NCBI RefSeq assembly: GCF_000826655.1 | Contig: NZ_JXJO01000034.1 | Span: 62,001-126,000, forward strand | DNA: 64,000 nucleotides | DNA from: Psychroserpens damuponensis | GTDB taxonomy: Bacteria; Bacteroidota; Bacteroidia; Flavobacteriales; Flavobacteriaceae | Direction: 5' to 3' | In this document: positions 19,221 to 28,061 of the stretch, in pieces | How positions within the stretch are numbered: position 1 is the first letter of the stretch | Layout of the letters: each line of letters opens with the position of its first letter | Position numbers and translations under genes: made by a program | Notes under the pieces: generated by a model | Told to the model about the DNA's origin: nothing | Database searches by the model: none | What the model saw: only the letters and a program-made list of their open reading frames with translations

Positions 19221-19666
19221 AATGCATTTAAGGTTTTTAAACATTTATCATTAAAAAATATAGTTTTAATAACACGACAAGATTCACTTTCTCAACAACT
19301 ACCAAAACACTAAAAAAACAATCAATTACTTCAATCAATTACGAGTTTGTGACTTCTTAATTAATACTGTGTCTAATAAAATGTTGCTACGTTAGTAACG
19401 GTATTATATATTTAACTATAATCATTAATTTAATCTCATTTTACGCAAATAAAACTGTTATTACGCATTATGTATATATGGGTAAGTTTAGTTTAGGCTC
19501 AAGGATTGCCAGAAAATCCTGCACAAGGAAAACGTGATGTAAAAATGGAGTACGAAAAATTAGATGGTATTTAATACTAATTATTTACTAAAATGCAATA
19601 TTCCAATATAATAAAGTTATAATTTTACATTCTTAACCATATTTATTTTTTAAAAGATTACTCATT
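19221..19666. other. Intergenic region with a possible gene remnant
   Basis: 446 bp without a complete gene. At about 19490-19575 one frame reads QGLPENPAQGKRDVKMEYEK and then stops after LDGI. The GLPxNPxxGK wording resembles the mature N-terminus of T9SS/gliding-associated OmpA-type proteins (usually GLPANPEPGKCYVKC), but no start, signal peptide or continuation is present. This suggests a decayed fragment. Nothing else is recognised. Confidence 0.3.
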
Positions 19667-20380
19667 ATGTACAAGAAAATTTTAGTATTATTTTCAATTT
19701 TTAGTTTAACTGCCTGTGCTGAATTACAAAATGTTGTTGATAATTTACCACAAGGAGGTGTTGGAAGCGTATTAAGCAATGCAGATATTGCTTCAGGTTT
19801 ACGCGAAGCGTTAGATTTAGGAATTGACAAACAAGTAACCAAGCTTACTCAAACAGACGGTTTCTTTAAAAACGATTTGGTAAAAATCTTATTACCAGAA
19901 GAATTACAAAAAGTAGACAAAGGTTTAAGAGATATTGGTTTAAGCAATCTCGCCGATGAAGGCTTAAAAGTGCTTAATAGAGCTGCAGAAGATGCTGTTG
20001 GAGAAGCAACACCAATTTTTGTTAATGCAGTAAAAGATATCACATTTGATGATGCTAAAAACATACTATTAGGAAATGACGATGCAGCTACACAATATCT
20101 AACTACTAAAACACAAACTGAACTGTATAATAAATTTCAACCTGTTATTAATAACTCGTTTGCTAAAGTTGGTGCAGATCAAATTTGGGCAAACTTAATT
20201 AATAAATATAATGCCATTCCTTTTACCAATAATGTTAATCCTGATCTTACAGATTATGTTACTGGAGAAGCTCTAAAAGGTGTGTACACTATGATTGCTG
20301 TTGAAGAAAAAGAGATTAGAAACAAAGTATCTTCTAGATCTACAGATTTATTAAAAAAAGTATTTGCACTTCAAGATTAA
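19667..20380 (+). CDS. DUF4197 family lipoprotein
   Basis: 237 residues with lipoprotein signal (LVLFSIFSLTACAE). The DUF4197 pattern is clear: ADIASGLREALDLGIDKQV, a helical middle with LLPEELQKVDKGLRDIG, TPIFVNAVKDITFDDAKNI, and a C-terminal GEALKGVYTMIAVEEKEIR. The family is helical, periplasmic or outer-membrane attached, and of unknown function. Followed by a strong terminator. Confidence 0.9.
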   Translation: MYKKILVLFSIFSLTACAELQNVVDNLPQGGVGSVLSNADIASGLREALDLGIDKQVTKLTQTDGFFKNDLVKILLPEELQKVDKGLRDIGLSNLADEGLKVLNRAAEDAVGEATPIFVNAVKDITFDDAKNILLGNDDAATQYLTTKTQTELYNKFQPVINNSFAKVGADQIWANLINKYNAIPFTNNVNPDLTDYVTGEALKGVYTMIAVEEKEIRNKVSSRSTDLLKKVFALQD

Positions 20381-20496
20381 GTTAAGCTTAATAATATCCT
20401 AATGCTAGCTTAACATAGGTTAGCTCAAAACATTAGATATTTGCATAGTTAGTTTAAAATACACTTCATAATTTATTAGAATTAGAAAGTTAGCAG

Positions 20497-20529
20497 AAAT
20501 CGACCTTGTCCTGAGGTCGATTTTTTTTT
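20497..20529 (+). terminator. Terminator after the DUF4197 gene
   Basis: AAATCGACCT/AGGTCGATTT stem with a 7-nt loop and nine T residues. Confidence 0.9.
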
Positions 20530-20599
20530 ATGACTAATATCAACAACATAGTGTTGATTTACAATATTTTATATAAATTTATTAGCAAATCAATTTAAT

Positions 20600-20803
20600 A
20601 TGATGGAATCCACAAAACATATCAAGGCCAATCAAAACTTACTATTAAAGCGATATAAAATGCTAATTGAGCAGGCGTATAATTTTCGTCAAACAGACTC
20701 TGCTCTTAGTGACATTTCAGAGTTTAAAGCCATAAAACTACTTCACAAATTAAATAAACTTAAATACCTTAATAGAGACGTAAATATGATACAACAACAT
20801 TAA
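20600..20803 (+). CDS. Small Lacal_2735-like protein (copy 1)
   Basis: 67 residues, basic and helical: LLLKRYKMLIEQAYNFRQTDSALSD then KAIKLLHKLNKL. It is a paralogue of the next gene (shared Y..xIEEAYNxxQTDxxLSD pattern). The layout fits the short flavobacterial Lacal_2735-type family, whose role is unknown. No signal peptide. Confidence 0.65.
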   Translation: MMESTKHIKANQNLLLKRYKMLIEQAYNFRQTDSALSDISEFKAIKLLHKLNKLKYLNRDVNMIQQH

Positions 20804-20876
20804 ATTTAATTTTTATCGTAAAGCAAACGTCTAAAAATCAATTTTGTACGTATATATACTTTAAGCGCAAGTTGTT

Positions 20877-21104
20877 ATGAATTCACATTTTTGTAAAGTT
20901 GGAAAAATTAGTCCAAACCCAAGTAAAATCACTAATCTAAAAGACCTAGAGCATAAGTATTCAAATTTTATTGAAGAGGCTTATAACGTCGAGCAAACTG
21001 ATAGAAGTTTAAGCGATACCTTATTTCATGAGGCTAAAAAATTAAAACAACGAATTTTAAATTTAAAAAAATATAATCCTACAGGGTTTGACGCAGCGTT
21101 TTAA
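20877..21104 (+). CDS. Small Lacal_2735-like protein (copy 2)
   Basis: 75 residues: LEHKYSNFIEEAYNVEQTDRSLSD then AKKLKQRILNLKKYN. It is a clear paralogue of the preceding gene, suggesting an old tandem duplication. Its 3' end overlaps the convergent BtuF-like gene by 26 bp, so the two transcripts are antisense to each other at their ends. Confidence 0.65.
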   Translation: MNSHFCKVGKISPNPSKITNLKDLEHKYSNFIEEAYNVEQTDRSLSDTLFHEAKKLKQRILNLKKYNPTGFDAAF

Positions 21105-21861
21105 AATACCTAAACGCATCTTTTAAACGAGATCCATACCAAGAAAAATATTCTCCATCTACCAAAACGACTTTGCTATTAGGAAACTGTAGTTGTAAGG
21201 ACTCTATATGTTCTTGTTTAAAAGGAAAAGGCTCACTAGACAACAAAATCACATCAACTTCGTTTATATCATCTAGCTGAATTTGTGGGTATCTTTTTAA
21301 ATGTGTAAAGTAATTTTCAAAATTATTTAACTCTAACATGTTATTGATAAATGTTTGATGAGCAGCGATCATCCATGGATTTTTCCAAATAAAGTATACC
21401 ACTTTAAGTTTAGGCTGAACTTTAATGTATAATTGAAAATCTAAATATTCTTTACTAATTGTTTCAATTAAAGTACTTGCCGTTTTTTCTACGGAAAATA
21501 AAGTGCCATATAGATCAATAAGTTTTAAAGCATCCTCCAAGTCATATATATCACTCACATGAACAGGAGCAATTTTTTCTAACTCCAATATCATTTCTTT
21601 TGTATTTTCTTCTTTGTTACACAAAATGATATCAGGCTTCAAACTTGTTATGGTCTCAAAATTTACTTGTTTGGTACCACCAACCACGGTTTTACATTTC
21701 CGAAGAGAAGATGGATGAATGCAAAATTTTGTTAGCCCAACAATTGATGTTTCTAAACCTAAATCAACAAGGAGTTCGGTTTGAGAAGGAACTAGAGAGA
21801 TGATTCGTTTTGGAACACTTACTATTTCGCCAGAACGGTTGAGCTGATCTTTGTACTTCAT
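21079..21861 (-). CDS. BtuF-like helical-backbone metal/cobalamin-binding protein lacking a signal peptide
   Basis: 260 residues with the class III substrate-binding fold: PKRIISLVPSQTELLVDLGL, VVGGTKQVNFETITSLKPDIIL, and a C-terminal VDVILLSSEPFPFKQEHIE half. This matches BtuF/FepB-type binding proteins for cobalamin or siderophores. The start is MKYKDQLNRSGEIVSVPKR, with no signal peptide or lipobox, so a cytoplasmic location is predicted, unlike transport BtuF. No ABC transporter genes are adjacent. A link to B12-dependent IcmF nearby is possible but not shown. Confidence 0.75.
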   Translation of the reverse strand: MKYKDQLNRSGEIVSVPKRIISLVPSQTELLVDLGLETSIVGLTKFCIHPSSLRKCKTVVGGTKQVNFETITSLKPDIILCNKEENTKEMILELEKIAPVHVSDIYDLEDALKLIDLYGTLFSVEKTASTLIETISKEYLDFQLYIKVQPKLKVVYFIWKNPWMIAAHQTFINNMLELNNFENYFTHLKRYPQIQLDDINEVDVILLSSEPFPFKQEHIESLQLQFPNSKVVLVDGEYFSWYGSRLKDAFRYFKTLRQTL

Positions 21862-21899
21862 AAATGAGATTGACGCGTCATGTTTACTTGCAATGATAA

Positions 21900-22715
21900 T
21901 TATGAATTGAGAATCATCTCCATTTGTGCTTGAAGTTCTTTAGCTTTTTTAGCAGCTGCCTCAGCAAAATCATTATGTTGAGACGCATAAATAATACCTC
22001 TAGATGAATTTACTAATAAACCAACTGAGTCGTTCATGCCGTATTTACATACCTCTTGTAAATTTCCGCCTTGAGCTCCTACTCCTGGAACAAGTAGAAA
22101 ACTATCTGGAACAATTTTCCTAATATCTCCAAAATATTCAGCTTTTGTAGCTCCTACTACATACATTAAGTTTTGAGAATTCTGCCAAGTTTTTGATGTT
22201 TCTAATACTTGCTTATATAATTCTTTATCGTCTACAACTTTTGTTTGAAAATCATAAGCACCTTGATTTGAGGTGAGTGCTAACATAATGGTATGCTTAT
22301 TTTCGAAAGCCAAGAAAGGTTCTATAGAATCTTTTCCCATATAAGGCGCTACAGTTACGCTATCAAAAGCTAAATCTTCAAAAAAAGCTTTCGCATACAT
22401 CGTGCTTGTATTACCAATATCGCCACGTTTTGCATCTGCAATTGTAAAGATATCAGGATGCTTTTCATTGAGGTATAAAATCGTTTTACTTAATGCTTTC
22501 CAACCTTTTAGACCATAAGCTTCATAAAAAGCCGTATTGGGTTTATACGCTACGCACAAATGGTGAGTTGCATCAATAATGGCTTTATTAAAGGCAAATA
22601 TGGGATCTTCTTCTTTTAATAAATATGCTGGAATTTTATTTAAATCAACATCCAATCCTATACATAGAAAGGAGTTCTTTTTTTTGATTTGTTTGGTAAG
22701 TTGTTGTGTTGTCAT
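21900..22715 (-). CDS. pyrF: Orotidine 5'-phosphate decarboxylase (type 2)
   Basis: The start at 22715 ([10 protein letters not shown]) is preferred over an upstream start inside the terminator stem; 271 residues. Characteristic motifs are [29 protein letters not shown], the catalytic [13 protein letters not shown] and [11 protein letters not shown]. It catalyses the last step of UMP synthesis. The ATG lies 3 bp beyond a terminator's T-run, so expression probably depends on read-through from prfA or a promoter within the prfA end. Confidence 0.94.
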   Translation of the reverse strand: MTTQQLTKQIKKKNSFLCIGLDVDLNKIPAYLLKEEDPIFAFNKAIIDATHHLCVAYKPNTAFYEAYGLKGWKALSKTILYLNEKHPDIFTIADAKRGDIGNTSTMYAKAFFEDLAFDSVTVAPYMGKDSIEPFLAFENKHTIMLALTSNQGAYDFQTKVVDDKELYKQVLETSKTWQNSQNLMYVVGATKAEYFGDIRKIVPDSFLLVPGVGAQGGNLQEVCKYGMNDSVGLLVNSSRGIIYASQHNDFAEAAAKKAKELQAQMEMILNS

Positions 22716-22718
22716 ATT

Positions 22719-22743
22719 AAAAAAAAGCCTCAAAAGAGGCTTT
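22719..22743 (-). terminator. Terminator/attenuator between prfA and pyrF
   Basis: AAAGCCTC/GAGGCTTT stem with tetraloop (AAAA on the plus strand) and eight T on the minus strand, ending next to the pyrF start codon. Confidence 0.8.
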
Positions 22744-22748
22744 AAATA

Positions 22749-23825
22749 TTATAAATGTTCGTCACTAGCTTTAAGCTTTTCAGTGTTTTCTGCTAGCATG
22801 AGTTCGTCTATTATTTTTTGAATATCACCATTAATAATATTCTGTAAATCATAAAGTGTTAATCCTATTCTATGATCGGTTACACGACCTTGAGAATAGT
22901 TATACGTTCTAATTTTGGCGCTACGATCTCCCGAACTTACCATAGAGCCACGTTTTTCGGCGTCGGCAGCATTCTTTTTTGCTAATTCCATTTCATATAA
23001 ACGAGAACGCAATACTTTAAAGGCTTTCTCTTTATTTTTATGTTGGGACTTTTGATCTTGACATTGCGCTACCAAACCTGTGGGTTCATGTGTTAATCGT
23101 ACAGCAGAATAGGTTGTATTTACAGATTGACCTCCTGGACCAGACGAACAGAAGAAATCTATACGAACATCTTTAGGGTCTATTTCTACATCAAACTCTT
23201 CGGCTTCAGGAAACACCATACATGTTGCAGCACTTGTATGCACACGACCTTGTGTTTCGGTTTGAGGCACACGCTGTACACGATGCACACCAGCTTCAAA
23301 TTTTAAAGTGCCGTAAACATCTTCACCAGATACTTCAAATTGAATTTCTTTAAAACCACCATTTGTACCTTCACTATAATCAACAGTATCTACTTTCCAA
23401 CCTTTACTTTCGCAGTACTTAGAATACATTCTAAAAAGATCACCAGCAAAAATACTGGCTTCATCTCCTCCTGTACCTGCACGTAATTCTACAACTGCAT
23501 TTTTAGCATCTTCAGGGTCTTTAGGAATAAGCAACACACGAATATCTTCTTCGAGTTTAGGTATTCCTTCTTTAGCTTCATCATATTGCATTTTTGCCAT
23601 TTCTACCATTTCGGCATCACTACCATCTGCAATAATTTCTTCAGCTTCCTGTAAATTTTCTGTAAGTTCTATATATAACTCACGCTTATCCATTAACAAG
23701 CGTAAATCTTTATACTCTTTATTTAAGGAAACGTAACGTTTTTGATCTGTTATAATATCTGGTTGAATGATTAAATCACTAACCTCATCAAAGCGTTGTT
23801 TTACTATTTGTAATTTCTCTAACAT
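22749..23825 (-). CDS. prfA: Peptide chain release factor 1
   Basis: 358 residues, the usual RF1 length. The helical N-terminal domain is followed by [20 protein letters not shown], the codon-recognition domain ([19 protein letters not shown]) and the GGQ loop [18 protein letters not shown], which triggers peptidyl-tRNA hydrolysis. RF1 reads UAA and UAG. Confidence 0.95.
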   Translation of the reverse strand: MLEKLQIVKQRFDEVSDLIIQPDIITDQKRYVSLNKEYKDLRLLMDKRELYIELTENLQEAEEIIADGSDAEMVEMAKMQYDEAKEGIPKLEEDIRVLLIPKDPEDAKNAVVELRAGTGGDEASIFAGDLFRMYSKYCESKGWKVDTVDYSEGTNGGFKEIQFEVSGEDVYGTLKFEAGVHRVQRVPQTETQGRVHTSAATCMVFPEAEEFDVEIDPKDVRIDFFCSSGPGGQSVNTTYSAVRLTHEPTGLVAQCQDQKSQHKNKEKAFKVLRSRLYEMELAKKNAADAEKRGSMVSSGDRSAKIRTYNYSQGRVTDHRIGLTLYDLQNIINGDIQKIIDELMLAENTEKLKASDEHL

Positions 23826-23946
23826 CTATCTTCTAAAAATTGTGATTCAAAAATACGATAATTTATGGATTTGTATAACCTGAGTACAACCTAATATTTA
23901 TTCATATTCTGAAAAATATTATCTATATGTCTTGCGTTATCTTGTT

Positions 23947-24237
23947 ATGCGAAAGCAAGTCTTATCTATACTAAACTATTATAAAGCTATGGCGCTGTGG
24001 TCATTTGTTGTGACGCTAGCCATAACAATAATTAACCCAGAGCTTATAGTCCTGCTCACTACGAAGCTATTTTTAACCTTTGTGTTATGGTTTATGATAA
24101 GTGATAGAAAGGTAAGACAGCGCTTGCGGTTTTACAAAATACGAGGTGTTTCTAATCTCAAATTTTTTACAGTAATATTTTTAATAGACTGTAGCTTTAC
24201 AAGTGCCTTTTTAATTTTAATTAAGGGATTTATATAA
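23947..24237 (+). CDS. Small hypothetical membrane protein
   Basis: The ATG at 23947 gives 96 residues; a TTG at 23932 is the alternative. Three hydrophobic segments are visible: LWSFVVTLAITII, LFLTFVLWFMI and FFTVIFLIDCSFTSAFLILI. A basic loop (DRKVRQRLRFYKIRG) lies between the second and third. No family recognised. Convergent with the DUF3078 gene, 3 bp apart, with no terminator visible. Confidence 0.55.
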   Translation: MRKQVLSILNYYKAMALWSFVVTLAITIINPELIVLLTTKLFLTFVLWFMISDRKVRQRLRFYKIRGVSNLKFFTVIFLIDCSFTSAFLILIKGFI

Positions 24238-24240
24238 AGA

Positions 24241-25185
24241 TTAAAAATCTACAATAACTCCAACACCTAATAATTGTTTCCATTGTACTTTTGCTCCTCG
24301 TTCTTCAAATTCATCTTCTACATCTGTAGCCACCAATGTTTTAATATTATCATCATATCTCAAATGAGAACCTAGTGTTGCTTTAACATATTGGTTTACT
24401 GTAAAATCGAAAACAATTTCCCAGTCGACATCTATATTTCCAAATTGATCTAAATAATCTGTATAAAGACTAAACTGATTTCTCAAATTAATATTTTCAA
24501 AAACATTGGCTTCATAGGTATTTGTTACGAGTATTCCCATTTCAGACCTTACTCGCTCTCCGCTTTTAATCATATTACCATCGTCATCAAAAATTGCTGG
24601 TTCTACACCAAACGATCCAGCATTAGACAGCGCTTCGTCTAACACAAATGTGGCTTTAAATGTTAACGGTGAAAAATAAACAGAAAATTTATCTAAGTTT
24701 TTACCATACTCAACACCTCCTCCAACAAACATGTAACCAGGTGCCATGAATCTTGAAATTGGATTATCTCTATCAGGATAGTTATAACCATTAGACAGTT
24801 GTGATTTAAAATTAAAACGACCAGAATAATACCAATTGGTAACTGTATCTTGTCTAAAACCTATTGTAGAAATAAGCTCTAACTCATCTTCTGTTTTTCT
24901 AATTTTTTGATTTTCTTGTTTATTAATTCCATATCGTAATCGCACAGAATTTTTCCATTTATAATACAAGTCATTGTAATTATATTCTGAAAAAACGTTT
25001 AATAAAGCTGAAATAGAATTACTTCCTCCTGCATTCCAGTTTACAAAGGTAACTTCACTAATATCAAGTCCTGCCCTATTACTTTGGTGCCATTTGTATA
25101 ATGGTACAACTGCATTTATAGAGTCTGTTTGTGCGCTTAAAAATTGAATTGAAAGCAAAAATAGTATGACTGTTGCTCTTTTCAT
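24241..25185 (-). CDS. DUF3078 outer-membrane protein
   Basis: 314 residues with signal peptide (VILFLLSIQFLSAQ). It has the family's conserved start after cleavage (SNRAGLDISEVTFVNWNAGG), the barrel strand WKNSVRLRYGINKQ and the SGRFNFKSQLSNGYNYPD segment. Repeated amphipathic strands predict a beta-barrel. Function unknown. It lies just downstream of purM on the same strand. Confidence 0.88.
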   Translation of the reverse strand: MKRATVILFLLSIQFLSAQTDSINAVVPLYKWHQSNRAGLDISEVTFVNWNAGGSNSISALLNVFSEYNYNDLYYKWKNSVRLRYGINKQENQKIRKTEDELELISTIGFRQDTVTNWYYSGRFNFKSQLSNGYNYPDRDNPISRFMAPGYMFVGGGVEYGKNLDKFSVYFSPLTFKATFVLDEALSNAGSFGVEPAIFDDDGNMIKSGERVRSEMGILVTNTYEANVFENINLRNQFSLYTDYLDQFGNIDVDWEIVFDFTVNQYVKATLGSHLRYDDNIKTLVATDVEDEFEERGAKVQWKQLLGVGVIVDF

Positions 25186-25212
25186 TAAAAAAAATTTATG
25201 ATATGTACGGTA

Positions 25213-26391
25213 TTAATATTCAAATACTCCAAACTCACTTTTAATCGTTAGCTTTTTTTCTTCGGAAGTTTCTACGCGACCAATAATTTTAGCATTCACA
25301 TTAAATGATTTTGAAATTTCAATAATGTCTTCAGCAATTTCTGGAGTCACATATAGTTCCATACGATGACCACAGTTAAATACTTGGTACATTTCTTTCC
25401 AATCTGTTTTTGATTGTTCTTGAATTAATTTGAATAACGGTGGAATTTCAAACATATTATCTTTTACAATATGTAGATTATCTATAAAATGTAAAATCTT
25501 AGTTTGTGCTCCACCAGAACAATGTACCATGCCATGTAACGTTTCCGAAGAAAAACGAGAAAGTATTGCTTTTATAATTGGCGCATAAGTTCGGGTTGGT
25601 GACAACACGAGTTTACCTGCATCTATTGGTGAATTCTCAACAGCATCTGTAAGTTGTGTTTGACCAGAATATACTAGATCCTCTGGTACTGAGGCATCAA
25701 AACTTTCGGGATATTTTTTGGCTAAATACTTATGAAATACATCGTGACGTGCTGACGTTAAACCATTACTTCCCATACCACCATTATATTCGGTTTCGTA
25801 TGTGGCCTGACCAAAACTTTCTAAACCAACAATGACGTCTCCTGCATTAATATTAGCATTATCGATGACATCACTACGTTTCATTCTAGCTGTAACTGTA
25901 GAGTCTACAATAATGGTGCGCACTAAATCACCAACATCTGCGGTTTCTCCACCTGTGGAATGAATGGTAACTCCAAAAGATTTTAAATCTTGGATTAACT
26001 CTTCTGTTCCGTTTATGATTGCAGAAAGTACATCACCAGTAATAAGGCTTTTGTTTCGTCCAATTGTAGATGACAACATAATGTTATCTGTTGCTCCAAC
26101 ACACAGCAAATCATCAATATTCATGATAAGTGCATCTTGTGCTATACCTTTCCAAACTGAAATATCTCCAGTTTCTTTCCAATACATGTAAGCTAATGCA
26201 CTTTTTGTTCCTGCACCATCTGCATGCATTATGAGGCAATATTCCTCATCATTTGTTAAATAATCTGGTACAATTTTGCAAAATGCTTTAGGAAACAACC
26301 CTTTATCAATGTTTTTTATAGCATTATGCACGTCTTCTTTAGAAGCAGAAACACCTCTTTGTGCATAGCGTTTACTAATATCTTGGCTCAT
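25213..26391 (-). CDS. purM: Phosphoribosylformylglycinamidine cyclo-ligase (AIR synthase)
   Basis: Start at 26391 (MSQDISKRYAQRGVSASK); an upstream start at 26409 is less likely. 392 residues, longer than the E. coli enzyme (345), as is usual for the Bacteroidota type. The ATP-grasp-unrelated PurM fold is shown by MHADGAGTKSALAYMY, the STGGETADVGD loop and the C-terminal HCSGGAQTKIL and NCGHRMELYV. It makes aminoimidazole ribotide in purine synthesis. Confidence 0.93.
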   Translation of the reverse strand: MSQDISKRYAQRGVSASKEDVHNAIKNIDKGLFPKAFCKIVPDYLTNDEEYCLIMHADGAGTKSALAYMYWKETGDISVWKGIAQDALIMNIDDLLCVGATDNIMLSSTIGRNKSLITGDVLSAIINGTEELIQDLKSFGVTIHSTGGETADVGDLVRTIIVDSTVTARMKRSDVIDNANINAGDVIVGLESFGQATYETEYNGGMGSNGLTSARHDVFHKYLAKKYPESFDASVPEDLVYSGQTQLTDAVENSPIDAGKLVLSPTRTYAPIIKAILSRFSSETLHGMVHCSGGAQTKILHFIDNLHIVKDNMFEIPPLFKLIQEQSKTDWKEMYQVFNCGHRMELYVTPEIAEDIIEISKSFNVNAKIIGRVETSEEKKLTIKSEFGVFEY

Positions 26392-26650
26392 AAGTTTGTG
26401 TTGAGTCACAAAAATAAGAATTGTTACATCAATTTGAGTCTATTTTTAACATCAGTTATTGAATTTGTTTCAATCTTTGTTACCTACTCTTAAAAACATT
26501 TTTGAACGGTCTTTTACTCAGTAAATCACAAAATGGTTAAAAACACTAGTTTACAAGGCCTTTTCTATATTTTAAACGTTTTAGCTACGAAGAACACAAG
26601 TATTAAATTAGTGTTCTACGTACGGTATGACATTAATTTTAGGTACAAAA
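26392..26650. other. Intergenic region with an inverted repeat
   Basis: No gene recognised. TACGAAGAACAC (26586-26597) and GTGTTCTACGTA (26611-26622) form a 12-bp inverted repeat with one mismatch, not followed by a T-run. It might be an operator or RNA stem. Confidence 0.3.
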
Positions 26651-26688
26651 AAAAGACAAATATGTTTTTAAAAACATATTTGTCTTTT
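26651..26688 (-). terminator. Terminator of the 46-residue secreted peptide gene
   Basis: A near-perfect hairpin with about 17 bp of stem (AAAAGACAAATATGTTT and its inverse) and tetraloop; eight T follow on the minus strand. Confidence 0.9.
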
Positions 26689-26740
26689 GTTGACATTGTA
26701 TACAATGCCAAATGTTGTTCGTTTAACCTTATGGAATCAA

Positions 26741-26881
26741 TTAAGATTCTGCTTGAAATCTCGCTTCGGTTTTAACGATATTTTCTTGAGTTAAATCATC
26801 TTTAACATCGTTAGAGTCGTCTTGAGAGAATAATAAGGTTGCAAACATTAGTGCAGCAACGCTTAATAGTAACTTCTTCAT
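26741..26881 (-). CDS. 46-residue secreted small peptide
   Basis: Starts at the ATG at 26881 (MKKLLLSVAALMFATLLFSQ): a complete signal peptide followed by only about 26 mature residues, acidic at first (DDSNDVKDDL) and ending TEARFQAES. An in-frame start 42 bp upstream would bury the signal. It has its own long terminator and a 270-bp upstream gap, so it is transcribed alone. No homology recognised; a small secreted or periplasmic factor is likely. Confidence 0.6.
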   Translation of the reverse strand: MKKLLLSVAALMFATLLFSQDDSNDVKDDLTQENIVKTEARFQAES

Positions 26882-27087
26882 TTTATTATAAAAATTGATT
26901 AATAGCAAGACAAAGTTAATCAATAAATGTAGTGTTTATGCACCTTTAACTATATTTTCGTTTAGTTGATATAATAACTCGGTGAAATACATTTTTAATA
27001 AAAAAAGATACGTAAGACTACGTATAAAGACGTGATAAAGACACAGTTATTTAACATTTAATTTATTTGTGAGAGCCCTAAAAATGT

Positions 27088-27130
27088 ATGCATCCTAATC
27101 ATGCTGAATAAATCAGAAATTAGGATGCAT
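27088..27130 (-). terminator. Inverted repeat after the beta-barrel gene, probable terminator
   Basis: ATGCATCCTAAT and ATTAGGATGCAT form a perfect 12-bp stem with a 19-nt loop, 26 bp beyond the stop at 27156. The T-tract on the minus strand is weak. Confidence 0.55.
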
Positions 27131-27155
27131 TTAATACATTACAAAGATATTGTAG

Positions 27156-27863
27156 TTATGTTTTACCAATCCAATTTGATTCGATAATAGATGATTTTTC
27201 TTTGATGGTTTTTTCTTTTTTTCTTCTCTTTTTACGTTTAGAACCTCGTGTTGCGTAAGTTCCATTTCCGAAGTAAAACTGAAGACCTATGTTTGCATTG
27301 TAATACAACCCATCTGCCTTTTGTAGTAATTGCGAACCGTTTTGCTCGTCATAAATATAATTTGCTTCTATTGATGCCACAATACCCAACCAATTATTAA
27401 TTAAATAATCTAGACCTATACCTCCTTGAACCTTGTAATTTTTATCATCAAAATCATTTGAGATTAACAAACCTGGTCCTGCATACAAATAAGGAGTGAG
27501 TTTATTGTTTGGTAACATGTACCATTCTAGATTTAAATCTCCAGAGAGAAATCCATACTTATCAAAATCATAATTTTTGACATCAAATTTTTTTAGATTT
27601 CCACTGATAATCAATTTTGATGTTACCGACTGTTTAAGTTGAAACTCTAAGAAATTCTCATAATCTGATGTTTTAAAATCACCATTTAAAAGTGTACTTC
27701 CTACTCCAATGGAAATCGCTGTTTTAGATCGCAACGCGGTTGACAACAATGACTCTGAAGCAGATTTTTCTCCGATGTCTAATAATTCTTGTGCATAACT
27801 ATTTACCGTTAAAAGTAAATAGAAAATACAGGCTAAATAGTTAATACAAGCGGTTTTGATCAT
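27156..27863 (-). CDS. Outer-membrane beta-barrel protein, curli-assembly-like
   Basis: The start at 27863 (MIKTACINYLACIFYLLLTV...) gives a clean signal peptide; an ATG at 27890 is possible. The 235-residue product has barrel strands (ISIGVGSTLLNGDF, LEWYMLPNNKLTPYLYAGPG, GGIGLDYLINNWLGIVASIEANY, NIGLQFYFG) and a very basic tail (RGSKRKKRRKKEKT). The barrel layout resembles OmpA-type or CsgG-associated outer-membrane proteins of Flavobacteriia; the tail is presumably periplasmic. Function unknown. Confidence 0.6.
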   Translation of the reverse strand: MIKTACINYLACIFYLLLTVNSYAQELLDIGEKSASESLLSTALRSKTAISIGVGSTLLNGDFKTSDYENFLEFQLKQSVTSKLIISGNLKKFDVKNYDFDKYGFLSGDLNLEWYMLPNNKLTPYLYAGPGLLISNDFDDKNYKVQGGIGLDYLINNWLGIVASIEANYIYDEQNGSQLLQKADGLYYNANIGLQFYFGNGTYATRGSKRKKRRKKEKTIKEKSSIIESNWIGKT

Positions 27864-28061
27864 GATCACATTATTTAGCTTAAATCTCAATGCATTTAAG
27901 TATTAATTAAGAGCTATCAATACAATAAACCATTTACCAAACACTATTCTTAAATGATAACTATTGAAGACTAATGCATTATAAATATCGATAAAATACT
28001 AACAATATTTGCATATTCTCGATTACTCGTTAACAATATTTGTTGAATTGTATGACTTCGT

